This document shows, in pieces, positions 48,776-62,030 of a stretch of 64,000 bases of DNA (its first letter is position 1; each line of letters begins with the position of its first letter). Below the pieces are notes generated by a model. That model was not told the origin of the DNA and ran no database searches. It was given only the letters and a program-made list of their open reading frames with translations. A program made the position numbers and the translations under genes. The stretch spans positions 6,406,600 to 6,470,599 of the forward strand of contig NC_052617.1 of assembly GCF_016545825.1 (NCBI RefSeq). The letters run 5' to 3'. The DNA is from Eucalyptus grandis. Its lineage: Eukaryota > Streptophyta > Magnoliopsida > Myrtales > Myrtaceae.

Positions 48776-51700
48776 GATTTTTAGGGAAGCACCCGTTAAT
48801 CCCCTGAAAACTGCATGGCTTCACTGAGGAATCCTGTAAAACTCAACTTGGGCAAATGTCATTAGAGACGTCGTATTAGAAATATTGCAGCATTAATTGA
48901 ACAAGCTAATCAAGCTAAGTTTGACTGCTTTGGAAAAATATTTTATTTCAATCAGCATCGTGTGGCGCAAAATTGTCATCTTGCTCGTGGATGCATCGTT
49001 AATCATCAAATTCTCTATGAGTCAAGTTCTTACCAGAATGATTTCTATTCGTGAAAAAGACTCATTAAGCATGCCAAGCTGGAGCTTCTTAGTCAGAAAG
49101 GGCTTCTCACATACTCTCGATAAAATGGCTACTTGATCCCATCCATTCACGTGAGAAGTAATTGATTGCTGAAAATATCTCACATAGCCTATGTCGAAGG
49201 CTTTCGGAAACATTCGCAATGAGCACAATCTGATCGATCAAAAAGGTCTTTTGAAAGGACCGCAATATAGGCTCGGTTAGGGCTTACACAAAGGAATGAT
49301 TACTTTGAGGCCAATAAAGGAACATTTGCCGCTATCTTCATTGGGTTTACGAGTCGAGAACTTGGAAGATAAGACAAGATAGAATTATTTCCACTCCTTC
49401 AAGCAGCTTCTTTATGATATTCTCATTTTCACTCAAATCATCCCAATCAGAAGAGGCTTCGGAAAAAAGGGTTATAATGTTGGCTCGGGAAAGGCTTGAA
49501 AGGCTTAAAATTTTCAAGAGGGTCTTTAAGAGTCAGTGATCATCATGGCATTGTGACCGGGTCACTTGACCTTTCGAAAGCATTTGGCTCTTGAAACACA
49601 GCACATCTCGAGAGTTCATTCACGATCATTTCGTATGAGAGCTTTGCTCTTTTCTCTAATTTCCTTTGTCCTTTGCGATGATCTTTTTCGCAGGCACTTG
49701 GATTTTGATAATTTTTTCTTTCACATAAGATGCGGCCTTTTGGCTCTTTTTCTTGACGGGCATTGGCCTTGCTTTTACCAAGCACACTGCTTTTTTATGC
49801 CCCCCTAGTTTGTCGAGCTTTTTGCTCTTTGAACTTTGGTAGCTTATGACTTTCGAGATGCTTTTCACATTTTCCCGTGATTGTCAATTGTATTTGGTCA
49901 ATTCTTATGCCTTGCCCCAGTGAAGGAAGATGACCACCGCTCGAGGTTCGGAAATGAATAATCAGGCCCAAATTGGTTAAAGCAATGGGTATTAGTGTTT
50001 GGGTAGAGAATGAAATGCTCTTCTTCACCTTGGGATGAGTCAAGCTCCGATGAGAATTCCTCTAAAGCTACCACAAGAAGATTGATATAAGTGGAAGTAA
50101 TAGAATCTTTCTCAACTTTTCGTTTTACGACACGACTGTAACCTCCTATATTGCCCCAATGTAGGGTCGTTCTCGATAGGGGTACTTTGAAGGATCATCT
50201 TTTTTTTTTTAGCCCAAATGGGTAACAAGGGATCAGTGCAATGCTTGGGATTGATGAAGGAAATGCCTTATTATTTCGATCTTTGCACTCAATGCGAATG
50301 AATCATTCGTCCTAAGAGAATGCCTCTTTTCACTCAACTCTCAAAAGTGTTTGAATAATGCTCAACTCTCAAAAGTGTTTGAAGGACGTGTTTGGAAATG
50401 AGCTTGCCTCTCTTCATCCTAAGCACTTCTTGTTTGGCATGGTTAACATTTCCATTTCACTCTGCCGAGATCATTCGAGTATATCAATCTCCATAGGAAA
50501 CTTTGATTCAAAATGAATAGTCCACATGACAAGAAAACAATTTTGAGATAGAAAGGATGCTCAAAAGGTTTGTACTTTTTTTCTTTTCTCAATTATTATT
50601 CATTTTTTGTCTCTAGGAAAGCCCAAAAGTTCTCTTTTGTAATGGAAATTCTCTTTTTTTTTACTTAAAAATAAGACTGAGAAGAATGGTACTTACCTGC
50701 AGCATGGCGACCCGATAATCCTGTAAAGAATGTAAAAGAATATGTTAGCACAAAGATCTTTAGGGATTGAAATGTTGGAAACGATACATTATTACCCTTC
50801 AGTCGCTTTTATCCTTTGAGGGCTACCATCTCTTGGATTCACCCTCGTAGATATTTGCTAACTTGGCATTACCTTTTGCTTACATTTGCCCTTAAGCGTT
50901 TGATGTCATCTATCAAAGGAAAGAAAGAATCATGTCGAGACGCTATCCAAAATGAGCAATTGGAATCAACACCATTTACCCTTCACATGTTTTCGTTCTT
51001 CAGGTATGAATTTTGCTTGAAGTTGCTAGAATTGATTGAAAAATGGCTATGTGGCCCTGATTTTATCCATAAAAAGCACTTATTTATTGTATACAACAAT
51101 TCACAAAGTTTGATTCCTGTTTTTATTTTTTTTAGATGATCTTTCTGAAGAGATGTTTAGCTGATAAGGAGCTTGAAAATTTTATATATGGATCATGAGA
51201 TGTGTTTTTCAAGATTTTGTTTTGAAAGGAGAGTGGGTGCTCCTTGTTTCCACATTTGAGGATATTGTTCTTTAGATGCTTTGCCCGTTTATTGTCTTGA
51301 TGGAAGGCGCTACTTCTACGGTCAAGGTGCAACATTTTTCCCATTCATCACCCTGCAAGAAGAGGAGATGAAACAAGTTATCTCCATACTTAATTAGGTT
51401 CAATTTAGGAGCGATACATCCTTCTTGATGAATCTAACAATGTTGTTCCAGCACATTTCATTGGTGGAGAGATGAGAGCTTTTTTTCCAAATCAAACGTT
51501 GCTCTCCCGCTCTTTATTTGACAAACCTTTGTTCTGTTCGAATTCGTCCTGTATCAAAGAAAAGGACATGTCATTTTTTATGCTGAAGAGAAATCAAGTT
51601 TAGGAACGAGTTACATCCTTTTTAGAGTCAAGCGATCAACATCCCAATGTATCTCTCATGGAGGAATAGACAATATTGCCCACTTTGTTTCATTTGAATC

Positions 51701-53670
51701 TTTTTTGTTTAAGATGAACAAGACTTAAAAGTGCTCCATTGCATTTGTTGGGAACGTTACAAAACTTGGCACTCTTGATATCTCCTTGACAATGAAAAGA
51801 AAATCATGTCAAAAACGGTATCAGAAATGAATAATTGGAATCAATACAGTTTACTCTTCCATTGAATTCGCCCCTTTGGATACTTGGCAACTCCCTTCAT
51901 TTGTCTCATCATGCAAAGTGAACGAAATTGATGGGCTATTTTGGTTCCTAAGGCATTTGCAAATAACAAAACTTCCTAGAATGGAATTCAACTTCGCTCC
52001 GCCTTTATGGAAAATTGGCACCAACGATGACTCAACGCATGCTTGCTTCTCGAGTTCGATGAGCCTAAGAAAATGACTATATGAAGAGAGGGCATTAAAC
52101 AAATTTTTCTTGAGATTCATTTTGGAAGGTAAATGTATAGGTTCACTTAAAACACTTCTAAATTTGCTCTCTTTTTGTATTTTTTTTTAAATGATTATTT
52201 TCGAATTCCATCTTTAAAAATGTGAGTCGCACAATTTACAAGAGCATAAATTGGATTTGCAAATCAAAACCTAAAACGGAAAACATGTTTCTTAACAAGA
52301 ATAAAGATTGATAAAATACAAGAGACTCTTTTACAGATGAAAGTAAAAAACAACTCTTGTCCTAGCTCTAGAATTCACGTCCTTGAATGGTCACCATGAG
52401 AATGTCAAAGAGCATCGCGCATAACTTGCAAAAAGATGACAATGTCAATATGTGAATAAGAGAAAATGATATTTTAATGACGTCGCTTCTTATAATAAAA
52501 TCGAGACGACAATACATGCCCCCACAATCCTTATTACGGGATTAGTATTTCGCCAAGTTTCATCATAAGAGAAAACATCATTAAAATTATCAATCCACGG
52601 TCATCAATTGAATGTCCACTTTTATTCCAAAAGTTTCGTATGCAAAAGTGTTATTGATTTTGAAAAATTGATTTGTGATTTTACTCATAGAAAATTAGAG
52701 TGATTTCTATTTTGAGGAATTTGTACACAAAATGATTTGCATTATAGTCCCAAAATGCGAGAATGAGAAAATTTGATAAAAATGTAATTTCAATTTTTGT
52801 GTCCCAATAAAAAATGGAATTTGTACAACTTGAAAGCTTTTTTTTTTTTTTCTTTTTTTGAAATGATTTTGAGCCCATAACTAGAAATTTAAACAAAACC
52901 ATGTGTTCAACGGGGCCAAATCAAAATGTTTAGAACTTGCATTCAGATGCTCACTTGTCAAAAGTGATTGTCAATTTTTCAATCATAAGCTTGCATCACC
53001 GAGGGCATTCGATTGATTTCCGCAAATTTCAAGATGAAAAAGCAATACAAAATGAGCAAATAAAAAGGGAAATGATACTTACAATGGGTGCCTACCTTTG
53101 TCTCATGCTTTTTTTTTTAAAAAATTACATAGACATGCACATGGAATGTGGTTCGATTTCTACTCTATACGGCCCAAAATGGAGCCATGGGATCACCGGA
53201 CTGAACCAACAAGGTCGTGGCTGGGTCGGGTTACCCATGACTCCGGCTTCGTCAAAGAACCGACCCATGTCGCACGGTTGCAGACCGGGGTGGGTACTTT
53301 CGACGTGAAGAAAGAAATTTCGGGGTTAAGGTGGGCGACTCGTACTACGCGGTTGTAGTCGGAGTGGTATCCACCTCAACACCATCCTAGGTGATCCTAT
53401 GCGGCCCCGTCCGCGGTTGTGTGTGCTATGGTGTAGTGCAATGCAGGAGACTCATGCATGACAATTTAAAAAAACAATCAGCACTTCAAACATGAATAAA
53501 CCATTCACTTTTATACCCCTACAAAACAAAGGTTAGAAATCACCATCCCTTATGACTCCCATAGACAATCAACATTCGACATGTTATGGATGCACATACT
53601 ATCTTTGCTGCCAAACAAAAGTATTTTGAACAAGATTAATTTTGGCCTAAGTCCTCTAAAGTTTAAAACC
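48776..53670 (-). other. Interior of the Tat-type element, no gag-pol seen
   Basis: Nearly 4.9 kb between the arrays and the PBS. The longest minus-strand frames (49543-49785 and 49656-49868, Lys-rich) show no zinc knuckle, protease, RT or integrase motif. 53150-53450 is GC-richer and may be leader sequence. The content is consistent with a non-coding or fully replaced interior. Confidence 0.6.
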
Positions 53671-53691
53671 AACTCCCCAGTGGAGTCGCCA
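53671..53691 (-). other. Primer binding site, tRNA-Arg type
   Basis: Minus strand TGGCGACTCCACTGGGGA, which I recall as the tRNA-Arg-type primer site used by Tat/Ogre elements. It lies 3 bp from the 5' LTR. Confidence 0.85.
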
Positions 53692-53694
53692 AGC

Positions 53695-55603
53695 TGTCGC
53701 GACCTACCCTCGGGGGGAGGGAACAGGTTTAGGGGTATTGCCCAAAGGACGGGCCTAAGGCCCATGATCATGCGCGAGCTCTCCCAAGCCCATACCCCGC
53801 GTGACGTTGGGATATTCTTAAGAAATTTTGCATAAAAGGAGTCGCCACTAGCCTATTGGGGTCGGCTAGAAACCAAGTGAGGCATGGGAGCGTGCCTCAC
53901 TTCCTACGCAACCAGAGAATTTAGGTTCGGGGACTTGATTACACTAATTAACCAATTAGTGCCCTTTCGGTACCTAATCTTGTTCATTTTAACAAAATGA
54001 TTTTTGACAGACAATTTGGATTGATTTTATATTTATCCACTAACATGTGAGGTGATCATGCAAGCGCGCAATCATTAAAGTAATAATCATAACTACCAAG
54101 ATCCTAATTGCAATAAGATTAAACACGTGCAATCAAACATAATTAAATATGCAAATTAAACATACGACATAATCAATATGTGAGCAAATAAATGTCTAAT
54201 TACACTAAGAAAGCAAGATATAGCAATTCCTAACTGAATCCTATCATTTTTGGATTTTCGAAAATTTTAATTTTTAATTTTTAATTTTTTTAATTTTTTT
54301 AAATTAATAAAAATAATTAATTTTAATTTTTTTTAATTTTTTTAATTTTTTTATTCTTTTTGGATTTTCGAAATTGTTTTAAAAAAGATAATTTTTCAAT
54401 AATTTTTTTTGGATTTTCAAAATTGTTTTAAAGATATATTAAAATTTAAAAATAATAAAAAAATAAAAATTTGGACCGGACCGGGTCGGGTCTAGTTCGA
54501 CCCAACCCGGTTCGGCCCGAGTCGACTCGAATCGGGTCCGGTCGAGACCGGACCCGAGTTGATCCGATTGGGAGGTTGGGCCGAAGCGTGGGCCCACCCC
54601 AAAAGTCACATTCTCTTCTAAAACAAACAGGCCCATAAGCCCACAAGGTCACCCCCTCTTTTAAAATAAATAGGCCCACAAGCCCAAAAAAAAACATAAG
54701 CCCAAAAGCCCAAATTCGCCCAAAACCCTACCCGATTGGAGGCTCCGGTCCGACCCGGCGCGACCCGGTTCGTGGGTCGAAACCCTAGGGTTTCTTCGCA
54801 CGTCGGTGTCTCGGCGGCGGAGACGCGGTGGGCGGCGGACGGCGGCGGCAGCGCGGGGAAGGCGGCGGTTCGGCGACGGTCGGCAAGCGGCTCGTTGGGA
54901 CGGAGGGTGGCGGCGGTTTGGATGGCGACGGGCGGGAGGTTCGATGTGGCGACGGCGTCGGAACCGCGCCGATGGCTCCTCCTCCTTCCCGATTTCTCTT
55001 TCTCCCGCTCACCGCTGGATCTCGACTCTTCCACGCGGCGCCTCGCTTCATCTGGTTTTGGGGACGGCGGCGGTCGGTTGGTCGAACATCAACGGCGGCG
55101 GCTTGGACGGCGTCGGGGGGCGAGGCGCGGCTCGAACGCTCCTCGGATGGGCGCGGGGAGGCAACGAGCTGAAACCGCGGGTGTGGCTAGCGAACAGCGT
55201 GCGGCGTCCGGCAACGGCAAAGAGACCGTCGGGGCTCGGCTACCGTGGGTCGTGGGCAAAGCAGAGGCGGAGCGGGACCAGCAGAGGTGGCGTCGCGACC
55301 TCGAGGGCGCGAAGCGGTGGTGAGGCTGGGTGGCTCGGCTGCCGACGTTGGGTTGCAGGCGGTGGGTCGTCGCGGGCAGAGGCGCAGGAGCGGCGACTTC
55401 AGGCTTCGAGGCGGGGCGCGACGGTAACGGCGGATGTCTGGCGCTTCGTCGGCAACGGCGCGAAGGATGGGCGTAGGGCAGGAGGACGGCAAGAGGAGGC
55501 GTCGCTCAGAGAGGGGGCTGCTGAGTCGAGCAGCGGCGAAGTCGGCGTCGGTCGAGCGCCGCTCCCGCCGGCAGCGGTGGCGGCAATGCCGCCGCTTCAC
55601 CTC

Positions 55604-55639
<36 letters not shown>

Positions 55640-55989
55640 GTTCCTTGTGCTTGGTCTATGTATTTCTTTTCTTTTTGGTCTCCCTCTCCCCGTTTCTCTG
55701 TCCTGGTCTCCCCCGCCCTTTGTGTTGCCGCTGCCTCCTTTTGCGGGTTTCGCGTGCGAAACAAGGTGGAGGAGGACAAAGGCTAACGTGGGCCGGGCCA
55801 AGAGGGAAAACGGGCTCACCTCCCTTCCATGTTTTTTTTTTTTTTTTTTTTTTTGTTGTTTTTGCCTTTTCTTTTTGTTTTCTTTTTTTTTTTGTTTGCT
55901 TTGTTTGTTTTTTTTTTTTTTTAGTGGCTAATTCATAATCAGAGACAATTAAATACTAAACAAAAAATGGGAAAATTTAGGTGTCAACA
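53695..55989 (-). repeat. 5' LTR of the Tat-type element
   Basis: 2295 bp, same block order as the other LTR, with a (CT)n run at about 55605-55637 and T-rich DNA at 55830-55920. It differs by many small indels, mainly in the GC-rich and T-rich zones. Confidence 0.9.
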
Positions 55990-55994
55990 TATGC

Positions 55995-56184
55995 CTACTG
56001 TTCTTCGGGAGAGAAAACGCGCGGGAGAGAAGCGTACGTTGATTGTGCCAAAGGGTGCGTCTCTCTCTCTCTCTCTCCTCCCTTTTATACCTTCCCCCAT
56101 CCACGGGCCCTATTCCCGTGGGCCGGGCTTTTGGGCCCAACTTGGGCGGACGGGCCAACTCGGGCCCATCTCATAAATCCATCA
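55995..56184 (-). repeat. Copia 3' LTR, inner piece
   Basis: 190 bp matching 62924-63111, including the GGGCCC-rich end and AAATCCATCA terminus. The minus-strand PPT, GAGTGGGAGA, follows at 56185-56194. Confidence 0.92.
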
Positions 56185-57429
56185 TCTCCCACTCGCACAT
56201 GGTGGTACAAAACCAACATGGGCGGACAGGCCCTACTCGCCTCATCGAGAAAAAATCCATCATAGACTTTCTCTTAACATGGTGGACCGTACATAATCCT
56301 CTTTTCCTCTCTTCAACATTCATACCGGTGAATAATCCGTGCGACCAGCATACTTTGAGAGCTCGTTGCCATACATCCGTTAGGGAATATATAGCAGCTC
56401 ATAATGGGCATCACACTCCGAGTAGATTTAGTATGCAGTACCCTAGATCGATCGATCACATTTATATCTCTCTTGATCTCTTTAAATAATGATATATATA
56501 TTGTATTCACAATTATGATTATCACAAAGACAGTCATAATTGGTTAACCGGTGAATACAAAACTACAATGTGATTCTCCAAAATCGGTCTTCCTCTTTCC
56601 TTCAAACTCTCAATTTCAGTTCAGCTTGCTTTTCTAGAAATGTCCCATTAGATCGAATCAAACTCATGACCATTGGCAACATCCTAAGATAGCAAACACT
56701 AAATAGAAATCTTGAGAATAAGTAAGAGTCATGAGGGGACTAAGAAATTTGAGGAACTCTCTTCCTCAAGAGTCTCACACGACATAAAAGTTGAGATCAA
56801 ACTTTTGCCACTCTTATTGGTCGTCTCATGCATACGTAGTATGAAATACGTATTACGGTATTAACTCCTTTCCCATGGAGCGTATGTCTACACCTTTCAA
56901 TACCGTACAGATGATAGTTCAGACATACCCAATGTCTAACTTGAGTTCACGTATCTACTCATTCACTAAATTCATCGAACTCACATCCGGCATCATAGAC
57001 GGATAAAGTAAAATATGTGGGGTATTTTTACTTTCGGACATAGTAAGTATTATGTCCTCATCTTAACACCTAGTTAAGGCGACATACGTGTTTTAAGCTT
57101 GAGCTCTCGATTATCACCTAGATAATAAGCTTAAAAACAGTCTCATCTCTATTTATCACATAGTAAATAGAGGCGATTACCCGTGTGAGTGGGCTAATCT
57201 TATATCTGTCCGACATACTTCCTAACTTAAAGTAATGCACTAAGCATTAAGATGCATAAAGATCATACAAAGATTCATAGACATTAATGATGAAAAACAT
57301 AAATTCATCATATGTGAACACTTAGGGAAAAATTACAATATTCAGTACATCATCCTCTACGCAATCCTAGAGATTTCACATGGCCACAAAACACATCTCT
57401 AGGTTATGGCTTTGTCATAGGATCTGCTA

Positions 57430-57796
57430 CCATTCTATGCGTAGTATGTACTATAAGTTCACATCTTTTCGTGCAATCATATCCATGACAAAATTATACT
57501 TGGTATCTATATGTTTGGTCTTGCCATGATATTTGGATCTTTAGTGTACACTTTTGCTGCTTGATTATCATAGTTAACTAATAACAAATCTGCAGCACTT
57601 CCAATAACACCTAAATGATCCAATAATCTCTTAAGCCAAACATCTTCTTATACTGCTGCTGATAATGCCACGAACTCAATTCCATCGTGGACAAGGCTAT
57701 GTACTTTTGTTTCTTACTGCTCCAACACATGGTGCCATTATTCGGTAAGAGAACAAACCTAGAGGTAGATTTCCTTTCATTTAAATCTCCTCCCAA
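57430..57796 (-). pseudogene. Copia RNase H
   Basis: 57611-57796 reads GGDLNERKSTSRFVLLPNNG, then SSKKQKYIALSTMELSSW, the standard copia RNase H start (the usual AEY appears as MEL). 57480-57600 continues with DNQAAKVYTKDP, then loses frame before the usual KHID region. Broken enzyme. Confidence 0.88.
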
Positions 57797-58139
57797 TCAA
57801 CATCGAATAGCCTTAGAGTCGCAGATCCTTTCCATAATAACTCAACATATAATCAGCAGTCCACTTTAGATACCTCAGTATTCACTTAACGGCTTTCCAA
57901 CGTGCTTGACCTGGATTGGATTAGTATCTACTCACCATTCCAACTGCAAAACATATGTCAGGTCTTGTACACATCATAGCGTACAACAAGCTTCTAACAA
58001 AGCACTAGCATAAGGAACGTATTTCATTTGTTCCTTCTCTTGTGGAGTCCTGGACATAGTCTATGGCTCAATCCTTCACCTTTTTGCAATAGGAGCGTCA
58101 ATGGGTTTACAATCCCATATCATTCAATTCAAAATTTTG

Positions 58140-58700
58140 GAAGACAACCAACTTTTGACAAAAGTATTGACTAGCTCCATATTGCTTCCGGCAATTAGTA
58201 TATCATCAACATATAATGATATGATCACAAATTGATCCTTGGATCTTTTGATATATACACAATGATCCTCATCTATCATTGTAAAGTCATATGCCATTAT
58301 GGCATTATGAAAACGTATATATCATTGTCTTGACGACTGCTTAAGGCCATATATTGACCCCCAAAGTCGACATACCTTTTCTTCTTGGCCTTTCACTATG
58401 AAACCAACAGGTTGTTCCATATATATTTCATCCTCTAAGTTTCCATTGAGGAAAGCAGTCTTTACATCCATTTGATGTAACTCAAGATCCATACTAAACA
58501 CTATTGCCAGAACTATGCGAATCAAGGCAAATCTTACTACAGGAGAAAAAATATCTTCATAATCAATTCCTTCCTATTGATTATACCCCTTCGCCACAAG
58601 GCGAGTCTTATGCCTTTCAATCGAGCCATCAGCCTTTCGCTTTATTTTGAGAACCCATTTGTTCCCAATAGCTCGCGTCCTTTTGGCGGATCAACCGGTT
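58140..58700 (-). pseudogene. Copia reverse transcriptase
   Basis: 58322-58525 reads QMDVKTAFLNGNLEDEIYME and QPVGF, followed by the conserved YGLKQSSRQ. The downstream catalytic segment can be traced near 58200-58260 (YVDDILI-like) in other frames. Several stops and frameshifts are seen. Confidence 0.88.
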
Positions 58701-59945
58701 CCCGAGACTTGGTTTGATTTCATTGACTCCATCTCCTCTTTCATTGCATAAATCCATTTTTTTTCCTTACTAGGGCAATTCGAGCCTCATTAATATTTCT
58801 TGACTCATACTCATCTTGTGGAGCAACAATAAAAGTTTCCCTTTCAATGTCAAAACATCGACGGGGAATACTTTGGCGACTTGTTCACCGTATGGGAGAT
58901 TGTACACTTAGCACATCATTCCCCATTATGCTCCCACTTGGATTAGGTAATGATGATGTCGTCACATCAGGTGGTTGCAATTGAGAATGAGTTGAATTTA
59001 ATTCATCATATCTCATATTACTCCCACTTGGATGAACTCCATTAATATCATAATCTTAATCCAAGGTTTCAAATAGGAAGTAATCTTCCCTATTTCGCCC
59101 TTTTAGGAAGTTCATCCACTAAGAATGTGACATCCTGTGATTCAAATTCAGTTATTCTCCCACTTTCCTGCTCACTTACGAACACATACCCTTTTGAGTG
59201 TTCGGAGTATCTCATTAAAATACTCTACTTTTATATGGGACTCAATTTTCCAAACTTGTGAGAGGACATATGAGTATAGACAGCATAACCCCATGGCTTA
59301 AGTAAACTTAAGTCCGGTTTTCTACCTATCCATAACTCATATGGAGTGGAACTAACTGATTTGGAAGGCACCCGGTTAAGTGTTTAGGCAGCAGTTAACA
59401 ACGCATCACTCCATAAAAGTGATATGTAAGTTAGCATATGCCATCATGGACCTAACCATTTCCAGTAGGGTTACATTCTTCTCTCTGCAACACCATTTTG
59501 TTGAGGAGTATGTGGAATAGACAACTGTCTTTCTATTCCTTTTTCATCACATAATTTTCTGAACTCATCAGATAAATATTCTCGACCTCGATCGGATCTA
59601 AATGCTTTTATTTTCTTGTCTAATTGATTTTCAACCAAGTTCATAAACCTTTTGAAAACAACTTATGCTTCAGATTTATGAGAAATCAAATAGACACCTC
59701 CGAATCGAGTATAATCATCTATTAAGAGTGATGAAATAAACAGCCCATTGCCTTCCTTTCACATTCATTGAACCACAGACGTCCAAATGGATTAAATGCC
59801 GAGAAAATTCAGCTCTTTTACCTTTTCCAAATGGTCTCCTTGTCATTTTCCCTTCTAGGCAATGCTTACATATGGGCAAATCGACTTTTTCAATGTTGCA
59901 CAACAAGCCCTCTTTGGCTAGTCTGTTCATATGTTGTTGGCCCAT
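58700..59945 (-). pseudogene. Copia integrase
   Basis: 59715-59945 carries the pre-integrase zinc region (GQQHMNRLAKEGLL ... CKHCLEGKMTRRPF) and the start of the core (IHLDVCGSMNVK with the first catalytic Asp). Core and C-terminal sequence continue to about 58900 in broken frames (for example the NGVAERRN-like and SYMELVRTLP-like words can be followed across shifts). Confidence 0.8.
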
Positions 59946-60319
59946 ATGACCAAGTCTAGCATGCCATCATATTCACATCATTATCATATAAGATAGAAGA
60001 CGTGAAACAAGGGGATAACATATTGACATCATCACAGTCAACATTTAGTACAATAAAACCATCTAGAAAGTGACCACAACCATAGTAGTTTGTATCTAAA
60101 CACAAATCTACACATTCATTATGGAAGTTCATACCAAAACCAAGCTTAACCAACACCAAAACAGACATTTAAATTTCGACGAATCTCCGGAGCATATAGA
60201 ACATCGTGTAGGAATAAGGTGCGTCCACCACGCATGTTCAATTGGCCGGTGCCAATTCCTTTAACTTCATCTCTGGAGTTATTTCCTACATAGATACACT
60301 TAATTCCAGTTGGTACTCG

Positions 60320-60655
60320 TCAAAATTCCACGAAGGATTTTATATCCTTCGCTGCATAGTCTGTCGCTCCTGAATCTACAGTCCACAAAGGATTGGATTC
60401 AGCCAATAAAGCAGAACTTGACACATAAGCAAAGTTCTCAAATGTACAAGAGGTGTTTACATTCTTTAGCTCACGACAGTCGCGAGCATAGTGACCTCTC
60501 TTGTCACAATTGTAACACCATTCCCTTGACATTTTCTTTACTTGAGGACGTTTTCCTCTCTTGTGTTGGTTAACTCTCGATTTCTTGCAACAAAGACTTG
60601 ATCCTTTGCATTCCCACATATTGAACGAATCAATATGCTTGCGCTTAGAGCACAA
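60320..60655 (-). pseudogene. Copia zinc knuckle and protease
   Basis: A complete CCHC knuckle, CYNCDKRGHYARDC, is followed by the protease active-site motif WTVDSGAT. It joins gag upstream. Its frame is open for 111 codons, the best-kept part of the element. Confidence 0.9.
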
Positions 60656-60696
60656 AGCCCTTTTTCTGAGCTAGAACCAGCATAGAAAATATCTAT

Positions 60697-61850
60697 TTAC
60701 AGCTCAAATGCCGTTAGGCGGTCCTCAACTAGCTCAAGGTGGCGCACAACATTTATGAGATCTTCCATAATATGGTCAAGAGCTTCTAGTGCTTCTTGCT
60801 TTTCCAGCACATATTGAATCTCCATATTTAATATTTCACAATAGTTGCCGTTCATATCAGCAATCACGTTCTTAGTTGCTGAAACCATCAGTCTGAACAC
60901 ATCAGACATACATGCACGAATAATTAATGCCTATCATTTATGCATCCCTATTTACATAGACCCATCATATTAATGAATAATTTTAAGTAAGGCTTCAGAA
61001 TCAAAAGGTCACTACGTTTCCAATCATCCTCCAAAAATCCTAACTTAAAACTATCATTAATATGATTGTCATATGCAAAATCAATTCTATGAAGTTACAA
61101 AAACTTCTATAACTACCTGACTAACTACCCACAGCAATCAACAATAATGAAAGCAAATATTATCTAACATTCAATATAATAACAGTGCTTTCACATAATA
61201 CAACTATACATTACACTGAGCAATATATACAAAGGAAAAATATCAACTTGGAAAGAGATATTTACATCCATAAAACATCTCATAATTAATCTAAGAAATA
61301 ATTAGGGAATGTCCATTCTAATCTATCAGTCATAATATCTGAGAAATTTGAAGGTACATTTACCAACCATGGGAAAACTTTTGGAGAGCTCTCATGTCGC
61401 CACCAAGGCGCATTCACTCTGCGCCACGTAGCGCACAATCTAAGGGTTGAAGTTTTGGCCAACTCAATCCTCTAGTACTCTCTTACAAAAGCTTCCACCA
61501 ACCTCCTATAACCCGGGACCACGTTGACCTCCCATAGCCGATCTAACACTGCTTGCCATTCGGGTGGAAGAGTGTTCAACAAAGCCGGCACCTTCTCAAA
61601 ATCCGGCATAAGATAACCATTATTGATGATTTCTGTATCATCGATTGACCTTGACCATATGTGATACTAAATCACCATCAAGCCACCGAAAATCAGCTAA
61701 CTCTTTCATCAACCTTTTCAGTCTAGCTCTTCCATCGTCCGTTCTCGGGATTACGGTATCCATGCATTACGCATCATAGTTTTACGCAACAAATGCGGAA
61801 CTAAAATGGATCACTTATAATCCATAATAAACAAAATGGAAAATACATAA
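60697..61850 (-). pseudogene. Copia gag remnant
   Basis: 60697-60909 encodes a helical, Leu/Glu-rich segment (ALEALDHIMEDLINVVRHLE) where gag is expected. Further 5', 61380-61800 includes tracts resembling gag N-terminal sequence in several frames. No intact start is seen. Confidence 0.6.
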
Positions 61851-61959
61851 ATTTCCATGATTCATGCAACAAATGCAGAATAAAAATGGATTACCTACAA
61901 CCCACACAGACATAATTGAAAAAGAAACAAATTACTTTTTTTTTTTTTTTTTCTTCTCA

Positions 61960-62030
61960 ACGGTCAAAGTCAACGGTCGGTCAACGGTCAAGTCAACGGT
62001 CAACGGTCGTCGGTCAACGGGTCAACGGTC
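61960..62030 (-). promoter_or_regulatory. W-box cluster in copia leader
   Basis: Eight TTGAC[C/T] cores (seen as GTCAA on the plus strand) in 71 bp, in element sense, between the PBS and gag. W-boxes bind WRKY factors (established). Function here is inference; the cluster arises from short GGTCAACGG repeats. Confidence 0.75.

Larger units (their letters stand above)
44259..55989 (-). mobile_element. Non-autonomous Tat/Ogre-type LTR element
   Basis: 11.7 kb with LTRs of 2331 and 2295 bp, TGTCGCGACC start and GTGTCARCA end on the plus strand, and TATGC target duplications at 44254-44258 and 55990-55994. The PBS matches tRNA-Arg and a PPT is present, so the orientation is minus. The internal 7.1 kb contains two tandem arrays next to the 3' LTR and no recognisable gag, protease, RT or integrase. 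It resembles a large non-autonomous derivative of the Tat/Ogre lineage, which would depend on proteins from related elements. It is inserted in the copia 3' LTR. Confidence 0.88.

Noticed and set aside
53098..53358. 86-codon plus-strand frame in the Tat-type element
   Set aside because: It is antisense to the element, has no known domain and lies in probable leader sequence.
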